Shown here: one piece after another, positions 7,531 to 16,506 of the stretch
Numbering within the stretch: the stretch's first letter is position 1
Layout of the letters: each line of letters starts with the position of its first letter
From: a virus
Strand: one strand, 5' to 3'
Virus record (IMG/VR): IMGVR_UViG_3300017782_000067
Span: 1 to 37,967 of that record
Length of the DNA stretch: 37,967 nucleotides
Notes under the pieces: generated by a model
Told to the model about the DNA's origin: nothing
Databases searched by the model: none
The model's input: the letters and a program-made list of their open reading frames with translations, nothing else
Position numbers and translations under genes: made by a program

Positions 7531-10500
7531 TTAATTTAAAAAATATAAGCGGTTCAGATTATGATATAAATAATTTAGTAGTTGACCCGCAAGTTTTAGA
7601 CCCTGTAAATGATGGTAAAATATTGGCAGGGCAAATAATTGATATTAGTGTTAGTTTGACACCTGATCAAATAGATGAAAGCGATCAAATATTGGACGGA
7701 ATAAATAACGATATTTTAGTTTTTTGTGATAGCAACGGCAACGAATACAGCAAAGAACAAAGTTTAGTGTTATTTTTTAATGCGCCTGAAAGTTTTGTTG
7801 TAGGCGTAGATTTTCAAGATAATGCATTAGTTTTAGATAAAAACAACGTGTATGTTAATGGGGGCTACACAGGCACTGAAATTGGAACAAAAGAAAATCC
7901 ATTTAGTGGATGGCAGGCGGCAATTGATGTAGCCAATGACAAGGCAAATATTTATATGACTGGTGTGTTGTCAAGTGTTGTTGGACCTACAGATAAGAGT
8001 TTGTTTTTTTTAGGTGAGAAAGATAAAACTTTTGTAAAGTTTGAAAACTTTGATCCTGCAAATGGTCATTTGTTTGAGCAATTACAACCGAACTGCTTAC
8101 AAACTTATTATTTTAAAGACATTATATTTGAAAATGCAGGCGATCACGCAATATGTATTTTAAGCGCTTTAAAAGTTCAAACAATTAACTGTAATGGTTT
8201 TAACAATGGATGGACCAATGCAACAAGTAATCAAAATAAGATAGCATTTATAAATAACACAACACAAACGCAAGCAGATTTACAAGCATTTGCCGCAAGT
8301 AGTGATGTAAGTGATGGCGGTTTTGTAAAACTTGTAAATGTTCCTGTTGTTAGTTTATCAGAATCAGACACCTTTTATAACAATTCATCTTACTATTTAG
8401 AAAATTGCGGTATTGGTGGCAGCGTGTTTATATCTAGGTTGCAAAATTCATACAATTTAAGCCCTGTAAAAGTTATAAATTGTGATAACGTAACAGCTTA
8501 TAATATGTATTACGGTGATACAGCTAATCAAGGGTTGTATGTTGAGGGTGGAAAAGAAAACCGTTTTGCATTAAGTGTATTTCAAAATAATTGGAGTAGT
8601 GACGTGCAAACCAAAAATGTAAGCAATACAAAGTTTAGAGATAACGATTTAACAAACAGTCAAAGGTGTGATTACAATTTTGATGGTTCTTTAGTTACTA
8701 AAGGATCATTTCATATCAGTGGAAACCAAGCAGACAATGACAGAAAGTTTTTACTTGAAGTTTTAGATTCACAAATACATAGCACAGAACGCATAACAGG
8801 TCTTAATGTATGCGGTATTTATTTCGATGTATCGTTGGGTAATATTGGAGCAGGACAAAATATAATTAATATTGATGATGTTGGTTTGATTGGTTTTGAT
8901 GAACAAATTGATATGAGTTATGTTGATGCGCGTAACTTAAAGATTACTGTTGGAGATAACAGAAGCCAAGAAAATGAAGTAAGCTATATTAAGCCGCCTT
9001 TATTAGGTAATTTTTATTCTAAGCCTTTTAGTAATCAAGTTACACGTGTTTTGTTTCCTGACTTTTCACTAGATAATAGCTTAACTAACATTATAGTTAA
9101 AGACAGGCAAACAGATTTAGTTATTGATATATACCCTATAAATGGCTTAAGTGTTGATGTTACAACAATGAATTTATTGTATGGCGAAAAAATACAACTT
9201 GAAAATTTAGTTCGTGAAAATATTTCTATTAACGGAACATTATTAAATTTAGGATCAGACACCACAACAGCAAATGAGTTAAATAATTTATTCACTAGAA
9301 ATGACACAGGGGGCGGAATAGTTGACCCGCCAAACCCTACATTAATAGGAGTGCCAGAACCTTTAGCAAGTGGAGACAATTACAATCCTGCATATATTAC
9401 GCAAGGCATACCAGACGGTTCAGGAAAATTTAATCTAATTGCAACAGAAACGGGAGACAATAAAGGAGATATTTGGAGCTTAGTGCCATTAGATCAAAGT
9501 GAGGAATTTACACAGTTTCAAACAGATAGTTCCGGAGGAGGTAAAAGGTTTTATGTTGGATTTTGTAGAGATGATCAATTAAGTTCTTTGGGTGATGGCT
9601 CAGGAAACGGAAGTGAGGGGCTGCAATGGTCTTTGGCTATTTATGAAGGTTACAACGCACCTTGGACATTTTACGGCGATCAATCTGCATTTAGTTATGG
9701 CGAGTATTTTACTAATAAAGAACTATTTAGATTACACAGTAATATATTAAACGGAAAAGTAACTTGGAAAGTTGGCATTGATGTTGATGGTAAATTTAAA
9801 GTTTATGTATTTAGTGTGTTAGATAGTGAGTACAAATTTGTGGCTTCAACAAGTTATTCTTTAACAGGTGATGATTATCACACAGTTGTAAGAATGTACA
9901 GCCAAGGCATGGGATTTTATGATGACTTTGTCAACTTTAGATTTCCAGAAACAGGCACACCATTAACATTTTATTATATTGAGTCACCACAAGGCAACTA
10001 TGAATATCCTTTATTTTTAAGTGAAGCTGAAGCAATAGAATTTGACACGGAAAACGGTGGAACAGGACAAGCAATAGCATATCAATATAATAACGAAATA
10101 CCCGTTGTTCAAACTTATTACATGCCTGAAAGCTTACAGGTAGTAGATAGTTCAACAATACCGCCAACAACATTGTCAACTTATGAAGATATTGAATGGA
10201 ATATTGTAACAGTTGGTAATGACTCAAATTTTGCGCCTACAGCTTTTTCAACTCAAACTATTGATAAAATAGAAAATGAGTATTGTAGTGTTCAAGTAGC
10301 ACCGCAGGACGTTACATACACAACTACATTAAGCAATAATTTGCCAAGCGGTTTAAGTTTTAATGGCTTTTTAATTAGTGGAACAATTCCTTATGTTGAA
10401 AGCGATCAATCACTTGATATAATTGTAACACGTACAAATGAATTTGGATCAAGCACAGGGGTTTTAACAATAAACATACAAAACAGTCCTGCATTATCTA

Positions 10501-13469
10501 ATTTAACAGGATGGACAGTACACCAAGGCAATACTTTTATACCTGACAATGTACTAGCTACCAATAACAGTTTATTAGACTTTGACACTGTATTAAACCA
10601 AGGTGAAAAATTAACATGGACACAAACTAATTCAGGAGGTGCAACGGGTGGATTTGGTCAATATGCACAAATAGGATTGTTAAAATCTGGTGTTGATAAG
10701 TCAATTGAAGATGTCGGAAATGTAACAGCGCCTTGGGAATTTAGATTGGTAACATGGACGACAGGCGTAAATAATGCAAATGGTGCAAATGGTGTTGGAT
10801 GGGATAATAATGCAAAGTTAGATAATGGATTGACAAATAATGGCATTGAATGGGAATTACACTACAAATCAGATGGTTTTGTTGAAGTATATAGAGATGG
10901 CGTTTTAAAAATTACGTCTTTGGTTTCTTATTCAGGTGGCTTAACAATAAGCTATGCAACACCACAAGTATACGGGCTAAACACCAAAGTACCTTTATTT
11001 GTAAAATCAACTATACCATTTACAGGCGGTGCACCTGATGGATTCACTTTAACAAGCGGATCAATGGATAGTCAAAATGTTTTGGGCACTAACGGTGTTG
11101 TTACATTAGATTTAGTAATTGCAGAAAACAAACGTTTTATAATTCCAAGCACATTTGTAAGTACTAATATTTTACCTAACTTACAAGCTAGTTTAAATAA
11201 AGCATATATTGCAGTGCCTAAAATTGGTGCAAATTGGAATAATATAGATTTACATATTGATTTTGATGCAGTTCACAGATGGGAATTTCAAAGCGGTGAC
11301 AGACACAAATTAAGTGAAAGCGTCGGAGATTCTATAAATGCAAACCCATTAGTAATAAATAGTGCAACAGATCCAACATATAATTTTGCAATTGAATGGG
11401 ATGGCACCAACTTGCATGTAATTGCACATAGTAGTTTAACAGAATTAAATACAAGACCAGGCGTTATAAATGGAGGTGTATTTGATAGAGTGTTTACTTA
11501 TTCTAATTATAATAATGTTAGAACGGGTAATTTGCCAATAGTATTTGCAACTAAAACAGGCGGTAAATTTACACTTACAACGGATCAATTAAGCATTATT
11601 GACATACCTTTGGGACAATATGACTTTAATGTTGTTGAGCTTACAGAAACAGTTGCAAGTTATAACGGCTTAACGGGTTCGCAAATAAATTTGCAGGCAG
11701 ATTACATATATAGATTTTATTTAACTGATGGATCAATTGAAAGCACAGACACATTGACATTTGAAAATGTTTCTACTTTGCAGCCATACACAACAGGGGT
11801 AACGACAAATGGAAATTTTGGTGATTATGATTACTATGTTGAATTTGCTATACCTTCAGATGTTCCACCGATTAAAATAATGTGGAACGGAAACAACAAC
11901 GGAGTTTTAAATATTAGTGGCTCTACTTATGTTGAGCCTGTCACGGGTGTTACTTTAGAAGGTCCAGCAGCTAACCAAAGCGGTAATGTAATGTTGGCTA
12001 ATTCTTGGCTTGCTATTGATGAACCATTAAGCGCAGGCGAAAGAATAGTTTTTACAGCAGCATTTTTAGCAGAGGCAGTGGCAGAGTTGAGCAATTCAGA
12101 AGCAATATTTTTTGGGCTTAAAAAATCGGGTTGGGTCAATACAGATTTAACAGATGGTTTTGCAGGCGGTATTTATTTTTATTTGCAAAAAGTAAGCAGT
12201 ACAGATATTAGAATTTATATGATTGGTGGCACGGGTACGAGCTCAACAATATTTACAACCAATACCATACTAACTGATATGTTTATTGAAGTTACTTCAA
12301 GCGGTGATAATATTCGAATAGGTCAAAAAGTTATTACTAATTTTGATGATGATCCAGAAACAACAGCTTATTCAGAATGGGTAGGTAATAAACGCCAAAC
12401 GGGTAATCAGGGCTTTAGTATTACTTCAGTTGATGTTGTTATGTTTTACTTAAAAGCAACGGGTTCATTTGATACTGCAAATGTTAATTGGAATTTATTA
12501 AATGAGTATGCTGTACCAGTTGCAGGAAATAATTTAATAACTAGCCACACAAAAGCTTTAGACTTTAGCGGTTCCAATGAATATGCTTATCAAGTTAGCA
12601 ACCAAAATTATAACAATGTTTTAAGAATGAATAGTATTAGCTCAACGGTTGCGCCACCAAGTAATTTAAATAATACTTCTAATAATTCCAATGCAAGACC
12701 TTGGGCAATTACTATAATTTACAAAATAGACGGCAACAACTCAAATCAGCACATTTGGAATATGGGAGAAGGTGCAGGGTCTAACGACGACAATATATAT
12801 TTAAGATTGGCTGCGGATAGGAATTTATTTTTTGGTTGGGGTCGTGATGGGTCATTAAATGAATGCAGTTTAGGGCAAATAAATACATCAAATTGGTATG
12901 GCTTATATGTTGCGCATAACGGCACAAGGTTAACAAACCCAAGCGCAACAGACCTTGCAACTATGTTTACTATTAGAGCAATGGCACAGCCAACACAATG
13001 GTCATCATTAAGTGGTGATATATCTATTGCTAGCAATTGGACTGCAACGGGTGGCAATATGACTCGTTCTTTTAATGGTCAGTTTAGTGTGGCCGGCAGG
13101 GGCAGCAATAGAAGTTTCCACGGTAAAATAAACAGCGTTGTGGTAACTACATTAAAAACTAATTTTGCAATGCCAAGTGATGAAGAAATCAAATTAATGA
13201 TTAAAGACCCTGAAAAATGGGTGCAAGATTATAAAGTTGGTGAAACATTTAGAAGGCCAGACGCATTTGGTACTTCAGGAGTATTTGCACTTAATAATAT
13301 TAATAGTGCGAGAAGTACACAAGTTTGGACTTTTGAAAATTCTTTAGATGCTTATGCTTTAATGCGTAATTTTGTATCTACTTCGGATCAAAACGAAACA
13401 GCATTGAGAATGCAAAGCATGCAATCAAACGACATTGAAACTATAAATATACCTTTCTTAACATCTTAA
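7527..13469 (+). CDS. Giant multidomain tail adhesin (receptor-binding protein candidate)
   Basis: This 1980-residue protein is the largest gene in the window. Residues about 1-100 form an attachment-like beta module. Residues about 108-500 begin with VYVNGGYTGTEIGTKENPF and continue with short repeating strands typical of a right-handed beta-helix (pectate-lyase-like). Residues about 600-870 contain a lectin-like module and a YPLFLSEAEA...YYMPES segment. Residues about 928-985 resemble a putative Ig (He_PIG-like) domain (NLPSGLSF). Several beta-sandwich modules with Asn/Gly-rich loops follow. Residues about 1674-1935 resemble a concanavalin/LamG lectin (KALDFSGSNEYAY, SFHGKINSVVV). There is no clear catalytic motif. 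It overlaps the glycine-hinge fibre gene by four bases. It probably binds surface glycans of the host. Confidence 0.75.
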   Translation: MINLKNISGSDYDINNLVVDPQVLDPVNDGKILAGQIIDISVSLTPDQIDESDQILDGINNDILVFCDSNGNEYSKEQSLVLFFNAPESFVVGVDFQDNALVLDKNNVYVNGGYTGTEIGTKENPFSGWQAAIDVANDKANIYMTGVLSSVVGPTDKSLFFLGEKDKTFVKFENFDPANGHLFEQLQPNCLQTYYFKDIIFENAGDHAICILSALKVQTINCNGFNNGWTNATSNQNKIAFINNTTQTQADLQAFAASSDVSDGGFVKLVNVPVVSLSESDTFYNNSSYYLENCGIGGSVFISRLQNSYNLSPVKVINCDNVTAYNMYYGDTANQGLYVEGGKENRFALSVFQNNWSSDVQTKNVSNTKFRDNDLTNSQRCDYNFDGSLVTKGSFHISGNQADNDRKFLLEVLDSQIHSTERITGLNVCGIYFDVSLGNIGAGQNIINIDDVGLIGFDEQIDMSYVDARNLKITVGDNRSQENEVSYIKPPLLGNFYSKPFSNQVTRVLFPDFSLDNSLTNIIVKDRQTDLVIDIYPINGLSVDVTTMNLLYGEKIQLENLVRENISINGTLLNLGSDTTTANELNNLFTRNDTGGGIVDPPNPTLIGVPEPLASGDNYNPAYITQGIPDGSGKFNLIATETGDNKGDIWSLVPLDQSEEFTQFQTDSSGGGKRFYVGFCRDDQLSSLGDGSGNGSEGLQWSLAIYEGYNAPWTFYGDQSAFSYGEYFTNKELFRLHSNILNGKVTWKVGIDVDGKFKVYVFSVLDSEYKFVASTSYSLTGDDYHTVVRMYSQGMGFYDDFVNFRFPETGTPLTFYYIESPQGNYEYPLFLSEAEAIEFDTENGGTGQAIAYQYNNEIPVVQTYYMPESLQVVDSSTIPPTTLSTYEDIEWNIVTVGNDSNFAPTAFSTQTIDKIENEYCSVQVAPQDVTYTTTLSNNLPSGLSFNGFLISGTIPYVESDQSLDIIVTRTNEFGSSTGVLTINIQNSPALSNLTGWTVHQGNTFIPDNVLATNNSLLDFDTVLNQGEKLTWTQTNSGGATGGFGQYAQIGLLKSGVDKSIEDVGNVTAPWEFRLVTWTTGVNNANGANGVGWDNNAKLDNGLTNNGIEWELHYKSDGFVEVYRDGVLKITSLVSYSGGLTISYATPQVYGLNTKVPLFVKSTIPFTGGAPDGFTLTSGSMDSQNVLGTNGVVTLDLVIAENKRFIIPSTFVSTNILPNLQASLNKAYIAVPKIGANWNNIDLHIDFDAVHRWEFQSGDRHKLSESVGDSINANPLVINSATDPTYNFAIEWDGTNLHVIAHSSLTELNTRPGVINGGVFDRVFTYSNYNNVRTGNLPIVFATKTGGKFTLTTDQLSIIDIPLGQYDFNVVELTETVASYNGLTGSQINLQADYIYRFYLTDGSIESTDTLTFENVSTLQPYTTGVTTNGNFGDYDYYVEFAIPSDVPPIKIMWNGNNNGVLNISGSTYVEPVTGVTLEGPAANQSGNVMLANSWLAIDEPLSAGERIVFTAAFLAEAVAELSNSEAIFFGLKKSGWVNTDLTDGFAGGIYFYLQKVSSTDIRIYMIGGTGTSSTIFTTNTILTDMFIEVTSSGDNIRIGQKVITNFDDDPETTAYSEWVGNKRQTGNQGFSITSVDVVMFYLKATGSFDTANVNWNLLNEYAVPVAGNNLITSHTKALDFSGSNEYAYQVSNQNYNNVLRMNSISSTVAPPSNLNNTSNNSNARPWAITIIYKIDGNNSNQHIWNMGEGAGSNDDNIYLRLAADRNLFFGWGRDGSLNECSLGQINTSNWYGLYVAHNGTRLTNPSATDLATMFTIRAMAQPTQWSSLSGDISIASNWTATGGNMTRSFNGQFSVAGRGSNRSFHGKINSVVVTTLKTNFAMPSDEEIKLMIKDPEKWVQDYKVGETFRRPDAFGTSGVFALNNINSARSTQVWTFENSLDAYALMRNFVSTSDQNETALRMQSMQSNDIETINIPFLTS

Positions 13470-13508
13470 TAGCGATTTATTAATTGGGTGTTCTTTATTT
13501 TTTCTTTG

Positions 13509-13543
13509 GCGGTGCAAATTAATTTTTGTACCGCTTTATTTTT
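13509..13543 (+). terminator. Strong terminator after the adhesin gene
   Basis: GCGGTGCAAA (13509-13518) pairs over ten positions, one of them G-U, with TTTGTACCGC (13525-13534) across a six-base loop. A T-rich tract follows. It ends the late head/fibre operon and insulates the early promoter just downstream. Confidence 0.85.
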
Positions 13544-13555
13544 ATTCATTATAAT

Positions 13556-13587
13556 TTGTTTTTAAAAATAAATAGTTGTATATTTAC
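13556..13587 (+). promoter_or_regulatory. Bacteroidota-type promoter, copy 1
   Basis: TTG (13556-13558), a 20-base spacer and TATATTTAC (13579-13587) match the Bacteroidota consensus TTG-N19-21-TAnnTTTG except for the last base. It lies just after a terminator and faces the early genes. A 36-base stretch including it (13553-13588) is repeated exactly at 15466-15501. Confidence 0.8.
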
Positions 13588-13598
13588 ATTATTACAAA

Positions 13599-13660
13599 GG
13601 GGCTGCAATAATTTATTTTTTAAAATGGGGTTTAGAAAAGATTAAGCAGCCCCAATTTTT
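13599..13660 (+). terminator. Leader hairpin, possible attenuator of the early operon
   Basis: GGGGCTGC (13599-13606) pairs with GCAGCCCC (13646-13653) around a 39-base AT-rich loop, followed by AATTTTTTT. It lies between the early promoter and its first gene, so transcripts must pass it. Either it attenuates the operon or it ends a roughly 65-base leader RNA. The stem is identical to the one at 3869-3899. Confidence 0.6.
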
Positions 13661-13683
13661 TTAACATTAAACTTATTTTTATT

Positions 13684-13908
13684 ATGGCAAATTTTATAAA
13701 ATTAACAACAACAAACACTGTATTAAAAAAAACAGAAATATACGGATTAAAAAAAGTTACTATTAGTGTAGGTGATGTTAATTATGACATACAATTTAAT
13801 GAAATTGAACAACATTTAGTGATTACAAAAAATGATCTGTTTATTAACGACAAGTTTTCAACTATTGAAGCGCATGAAATTTACACTAACATTGCAACTA
13901 TAAAATAA
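13684..13908 (+). CDS. Early hypothetical protein, 74 residues
   Basis: First gene after the early promoter and leader hairpin. The sequence alternates short strands (KKVTISVGDVNYDIQF) and one helix, suggesting a small single-domain fold without membrane segment or cysteines. The start region AAACTTATTTTTATTATGG closely resembles those of the genes at 15534 and 15753. It precedes the recombination genes by 18 bases. The family is not recognised. Confidence 0.65.
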   Translation: MANFIKLTTTNTVLKKTEIYGLKKVTISVGDVNYDIQFNEIEQHLVITKNDLFINDKFSTIEAHEIYTNIATIK

Positions 13909-13926
13909 TTATTCACACTAAAATTT

Positions 13927-14592
13927 ATGACAATGGAAAATAAAAATTTAAACTTTTGGTCAAAAGTATGTAAAACGCCAATAAATAAAACTAAGCAAGT
14001 TAAGCAAGGCGGCATGTCTTATACTACAATAAACGCACAATATCAGCTAAAACAAGCTACAAATCAATTTGGTGTGTACGGTGTAAAATGGAAATTACAT
14101 GATCTTAAGCACGAATTAATTAACATAGATAATGAAATATTATTAGTATTGAATGCAAAATTTAAAGCTAATGAATGTGAATTTCCAATAACAAATTCAA
14201 TTTATTTAAAACGCAAAACAAAGAACGGTTTAAAAATAGACACGGACGCATACAAAAAGCTTGAAACCGATACACTAACAAAAGCACTCAGCAAACTAGG
14301 GTTTAACGCTGATATATTTGAGGGGTTATATGACAACCAAAATTATTTAAATAGTTTATCTTTAGACGCTGATTTAAAAAATGTAGATCAAGAATATAAG
14401 CCAACATTGCCAGTTGCTAAAAATGATCAAATTGAATATCTTGAAAAAAACTTAAACGATAATAATAAAGATCAATTATTGAAAAGATTTTTTAGCAAAT
14501 GCAGCGTAACACAAAAGCAACTTGACAGACTTGAAAAATTAAATATCGATTGTTCACACATAACACCTGTAAACGATGGAACTAAAGATTGA
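13927..14592 (+). CDS. Single-strand annealing protein (Rad52/ERF-like candidate)
   Basis: A 221-residue protein upstream of a YqaJ-type exonuclease, the standard pairing of phage annealase and nuclease. Residues 31-60 (SYTTINAQYQLKQATNQFG, then YGVKWK) and 114-137 (TDTLTKALSKLGFNADIF) match the pattern of phage single-strand annealing proteins. In these a conserved T-x-A/L-TKALS-x-LGF segment precedes an acidic loop (here YDN). The C-terminal 60 residues are helical and less typed. Such proteins anneal complementary single strands during phage recombination and replication. The exact superfamily (ERF, Sak3/DUF1071 or Rad52) cannot be settled by eye. A second ATG at 13933 is possible. Confidence 0.6.
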   Translation: MTMENKNLNFWSKVCKTPINKTKQVKQGGMSYTTINAQYQLKQATNQFGVYGVKWKLHDLKHELINIDNEILLVLNAKFKANECEFPITNSIYLKRKTKNGLKIDTDAYKKLETDTLTKALSKLGFNADIFEGLYDNQNYLNSLSLDADLKNVDQEYKPTLPVAKNDQIEYLEKNLNDNNKDQLLKRFFSKCSVTQKQLDRLEKLNIDCSHITPVNDGTKD

Positions 14593-15229
14593 TCAAGGAA
14601 GTGGCGTATGGTTTATAAAGCGTGCGCCACGCTTTACAAACAGCAATATATTTACTTTGATAGGCAAAGACAAAACCAAGTTAACACAAGGGGCATTAAC
14701 TTATGTGTATGATAAGGCAGCAGTTGCATTATATAGCAAGCATTTATTTGAAGATGAAAACAGCTATACAAGTGAATCAATGCAAAGGGGGAACGATCTT
14801 GAGCCTGTGGCACGTATGGAGCACTCAATTAAGACAGGTGTAAATTTTCGTGAATGTGGTTTTTTTCTACATAGTGTCTTAGGTAAACACTTTGGGGGCA
14901 GTCCCGACGGATTAAGCGAATGCGGTACTATTACAGCAGAATACAAATGCCCTGACAATTACGGTACATTTTTGAAGCTTTGCATGTTAGATACTCCAGA
15001 CGATTTATATAAACATAGCAAGCAATATTTTTACCAATGTCATTCACATATGTTATTGACAGGCGCAAAGATGTGTCATTTTGTTGTGTTTGATCCTAGA
15101 GAAAAAAAGATACCAGACATAAAAATACTAGAAATACCGTACGATAAAGAAATTGCAGAACGTATTGAAACATTTGTAAGATTAGCGATTAAAGAGAAAT
15201 TAAGAATTATTAAAAAATTAACATCATGA
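14576..15229 (+). CDS. YqaJ-type phage exonuclease
   Basis: A 217-residue nuclease of the PD-(D/E)XK class. The motifs appear in order: Glu76 in RGNDLEP, Asp111 in GGSPDGL, Glu122-x-Lys124 in AEYKCP, and Gln154 in YFYQCHSHMLLTG. These are the metal- and DNA-binding positions of YqaJ/lambda-exonuclease proteins. It would resect double-strand ends to give single strands for the annealing protein encoded just upstream, with which it overlaps by 17 bases. Length and motif order are normal for the family. The next gene overlaps its stop by four bases. Confidence 0.85.
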   Translation: MELKIDQGSGVWFIKRAPRFTNSNIFTLIGKDKTKLTQGALTYVYDKAAVALYSKHLFEDENSYTSESMQRGNDLEPVARMEHSIKTGVNFRECGFFLHSVLGKHFGGSPDGLSECGTITAEYKCPDNYGTFLKLCMLDTPDDLYKHSKQYFYQCHSHMLLTGAKMCHFVVFDPREKKIPDIKILEIPYDKEIAERIETFVRLAIKEKLRIIKKLTS

Positions 15230-15450
15230 AAAAGCAAAAATTAAATAAGCAGCAATTTAAAAAATTTATATTAGATAAATGCAATCCATATAATTGGAAA
15301 ATTAACCCAGCAAAACCCCCAAAACATATTAGTACAAGTTCTTATTTAACTTACAGGGACAATGGTATTTTGCCGCTCAATAAACTTGAAACCCTATTAA
15401 ATAAAATGGGTTATCAAATAGACAATATTGAAATATCAGAAAAAAAGTAA
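15226..15450 (+). CDS. Small basic early protein, possibly DNA-binding
   Basis: This gene encodes 74 residues, strongly basic, starting in an ATGA overlap with the exonuclease stop. The C-terminal half (SSYLTYRDNGILPLNKLETLLNKMGYQIDNIEI) has the helix spacing of the last helices of an Xre-type DNA-binding domain. A full HTH is not clear. It ends the recombination operon: a promoter copy follows within 20 bases. Function unknown. Confidence 0.6.
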   Translation: MKKQKLNKQQFKKFILDKCNPYNWKINPAKPPKHISTSSYLTYRDNGILPLNKLETLLNKMGYQIDNIEISEKK

Positions 15451-15468
15451 AAGTTTTTTAATATAAAT

Positions 15469-15500
15469 TTGTTTTTAAAAATAAATAGTTGTATATTTAC
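15469..15500 (+). promoter_or_regulatory. Bacteroidota-type promoter, copy 2
   Basis: TTG (15469-15471), 20 bases and TATATTTAC (15492-15500) are identical to the promoter at 13556-13587 and sit in an exact 36-base repeat. It drives the small accessory genes from 15534 on. This copy has a short leader and lacks the hairpin that follows copy 1. Confidence 0.8.
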
Positions 15501-15533
15501 AATACATTAATTAACAAACTTAATTTTATTATT

Positions 15534-15737
15534 ATGGACAATCAAAAATCATTTGATCAATTTAAAAAAGATATTAATAACTTATATAAAGTTGGTAATT
15601 TAATTTTTTTAAGTAATAATATTTTAGATACTGCAAAAATAAAAAGTATAAAGTTTGATAAATTTTTTAATTGTGCAACTTTATATGTTATTAAAAAAAG
15701 TGGATTTGGTCAAAGTATTAATTTTTTTAACAAGTAA
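15534..15737 (+). CDS. Hypothetical early protein, 67 residues
   Basis: First gene after the second early promoter. The ATG at 15534 is chosen because an upstream in-frame TTG at 15489 lies inside the promoter. The protein has an N-terminal charged helix (SFDQFKKDINNLYKVG) followed by strands (NCATLYVIKKSGFG), with no membrane segment or metal site. Its start junction resembles those of 13684 and 15753. The family is not recognised. Confidence 0.6.
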   Translation: MDNQKSFDQFKKDINNLYKVGNLIFLSNNILDTAKIKSIKFDKFFNCATLYVIKKSGFGQSINFFNK

Positions 15738-15752
15738 ACTTAATTTTTTATT

Positions 15753-15977
15753 ATGGATATTGCAAAAATGATCACGGATTACAAACAATTATTACAAGAC
15801 ACACAAGTATTAATTTGCAAAAACACAGACACTAGAATACGCAAGCAAGACACTATGGATTGTTTTGAGATGCAAGAACTAGAATGCGAACGTAAATTAT
15901 TGCACACCAAAAAGCAAAGTTATATTAATTTTATTGCAAAGCTTGAATCTTTATTGCTAACCAATGTAAAATTATAA
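15753..15977 (+). CDS. Hypothetical helical protein, 74 residues
   Basis: A predicted all-helical, probably coiled-coil protein (long runs such as EMQELECERKLLHTKKQSY and FIAKLESLLL) with three cysteines that are not in pairs. It begins 16 bases after the previous gene in the shared junction AAACTTAATTTTTTATTATG, and the next gene starts three bases after its stop. The family is not recognised. Confidence 0.6.
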   Translation: MDIAKMITDYKQLLQDTQVLICKNTDTRIRKQDTMDCFEMQELECERKLLHTKKQSYINFIAKLESLLLTNVKL

Positions 15978-15979
15978 TC

Positions 15980-16240
15980 ATGGATAATTACGCAGGTTGT
16001 TACGGATCAAACCAATTTGATAGACATTTTTCTGATATGTTAGATGCACATTTAGACAGAATTGAAGACGATCAGCCGTTTGATTACGATAATTACGAAA
16101 GACATCAAACATGCGATTGTTGCAAGCAAAAATTTGATGTTACAGATTATGGTGTTGAAGAAATTTACATGGAAGCAGCCGACGAACATTGGATATATTG
16201 CATGTATTGCGACGAAGAAACAATTTTAGAATTTAGTTAA
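15980..16240 (+). CDS. Small acidic zinc-ribbon-like protein
   Basis: An 86-residue, strongly acidic protein with two Cys pairs, CDCC (about residues 48-51) and CMYC (about residues 74-77). These could form one zinc site. The spacing and the acidic surface suggest a small protein-binding zinc ribbon, but no named family is recognised. Its stop codon lies inside the first copy of the 33-base repeat. Confidence 0.65.
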   Translation: MDNYAGCYGSNQFDRHFSDMLDAHLDRIEDDQPFDYDNYERHQTCDCCKQKFDVTDYGVEEIYMEAADEHWIYCMYCDEETILEFS

Positions 16241-16268
16241 TAACAGGGGCGCACAGCCCCACAAAATA
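16236..16268 (+). repeat. 33-base direct repeat with GC hairpin, copy 1
   Basis: An exact 33-base repeat of 16651-16683. It starts in the stop codon of the upstream gene (GTTAA) and contains the hairpin GGGGC-GCACA-GCCCC (16246-16260). No T-tract follows, so it does not look like an ordinary terminator. It may instead stabilise mRNA 3' ends or act as a recombination boundary. Confidence 0.9.
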
Positions 16269-16290
16269 CAACTTACAAAAAATAATTATC

Positions 16291-16506
16291 ATGAATTTTA
16301 TATCTATAAAAAATAAATTACCAGAATATAACCCTACACAACACAGAGCTTTTGATATTTTAATTAAAGCTACAAATGATAGGTATTATACTGGTTATGC
16401 TGTTACTGAGTATGGTAAAACTACTTTTTACCAGTATAATGGCAGAAAAATATTAAATGTTATTTCTTGGCTATATTTACCAAAACAGCAAAACAAAGAA
16501 TCATGA
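16291..16506 (+). CDS. DUF551-like small protein
   Basis: A 71-residue protein that matches the shape of DUF551 proteins in phages: ISIKNKLPEYN near the start, a central strand pair (YYTGYAV, TTFYQYNG) and a final ISWLYLP. DUF551 members are small early phage proteins of unknown role. The match is by motif memory. The gene ends in the shared junction CAAAACAAAGAATCATGAA, overlaps the next start by four bases, and sits between the two 33-base repeats. Confidence 0.6.
   Translation: MNFISIKNKLPEYNPTQHRAFDILIKATNDRYYTGYAVTEYGKTTFYQYNGRKILNVISWLYLPKQQNKES

Noticed and set aside
9035-13057. Several minus-strand open frames opposite the giant adhesin
   Set aside because: They mirror the codon pattern of the plus-strand gene, have no start contexts or motifs, and break at random places.
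15489-15533. Upstream TTG start for the 15534 gene
   Set aside because: It lies inside the promoter spacer and -7 element, so it would not be transcribed.
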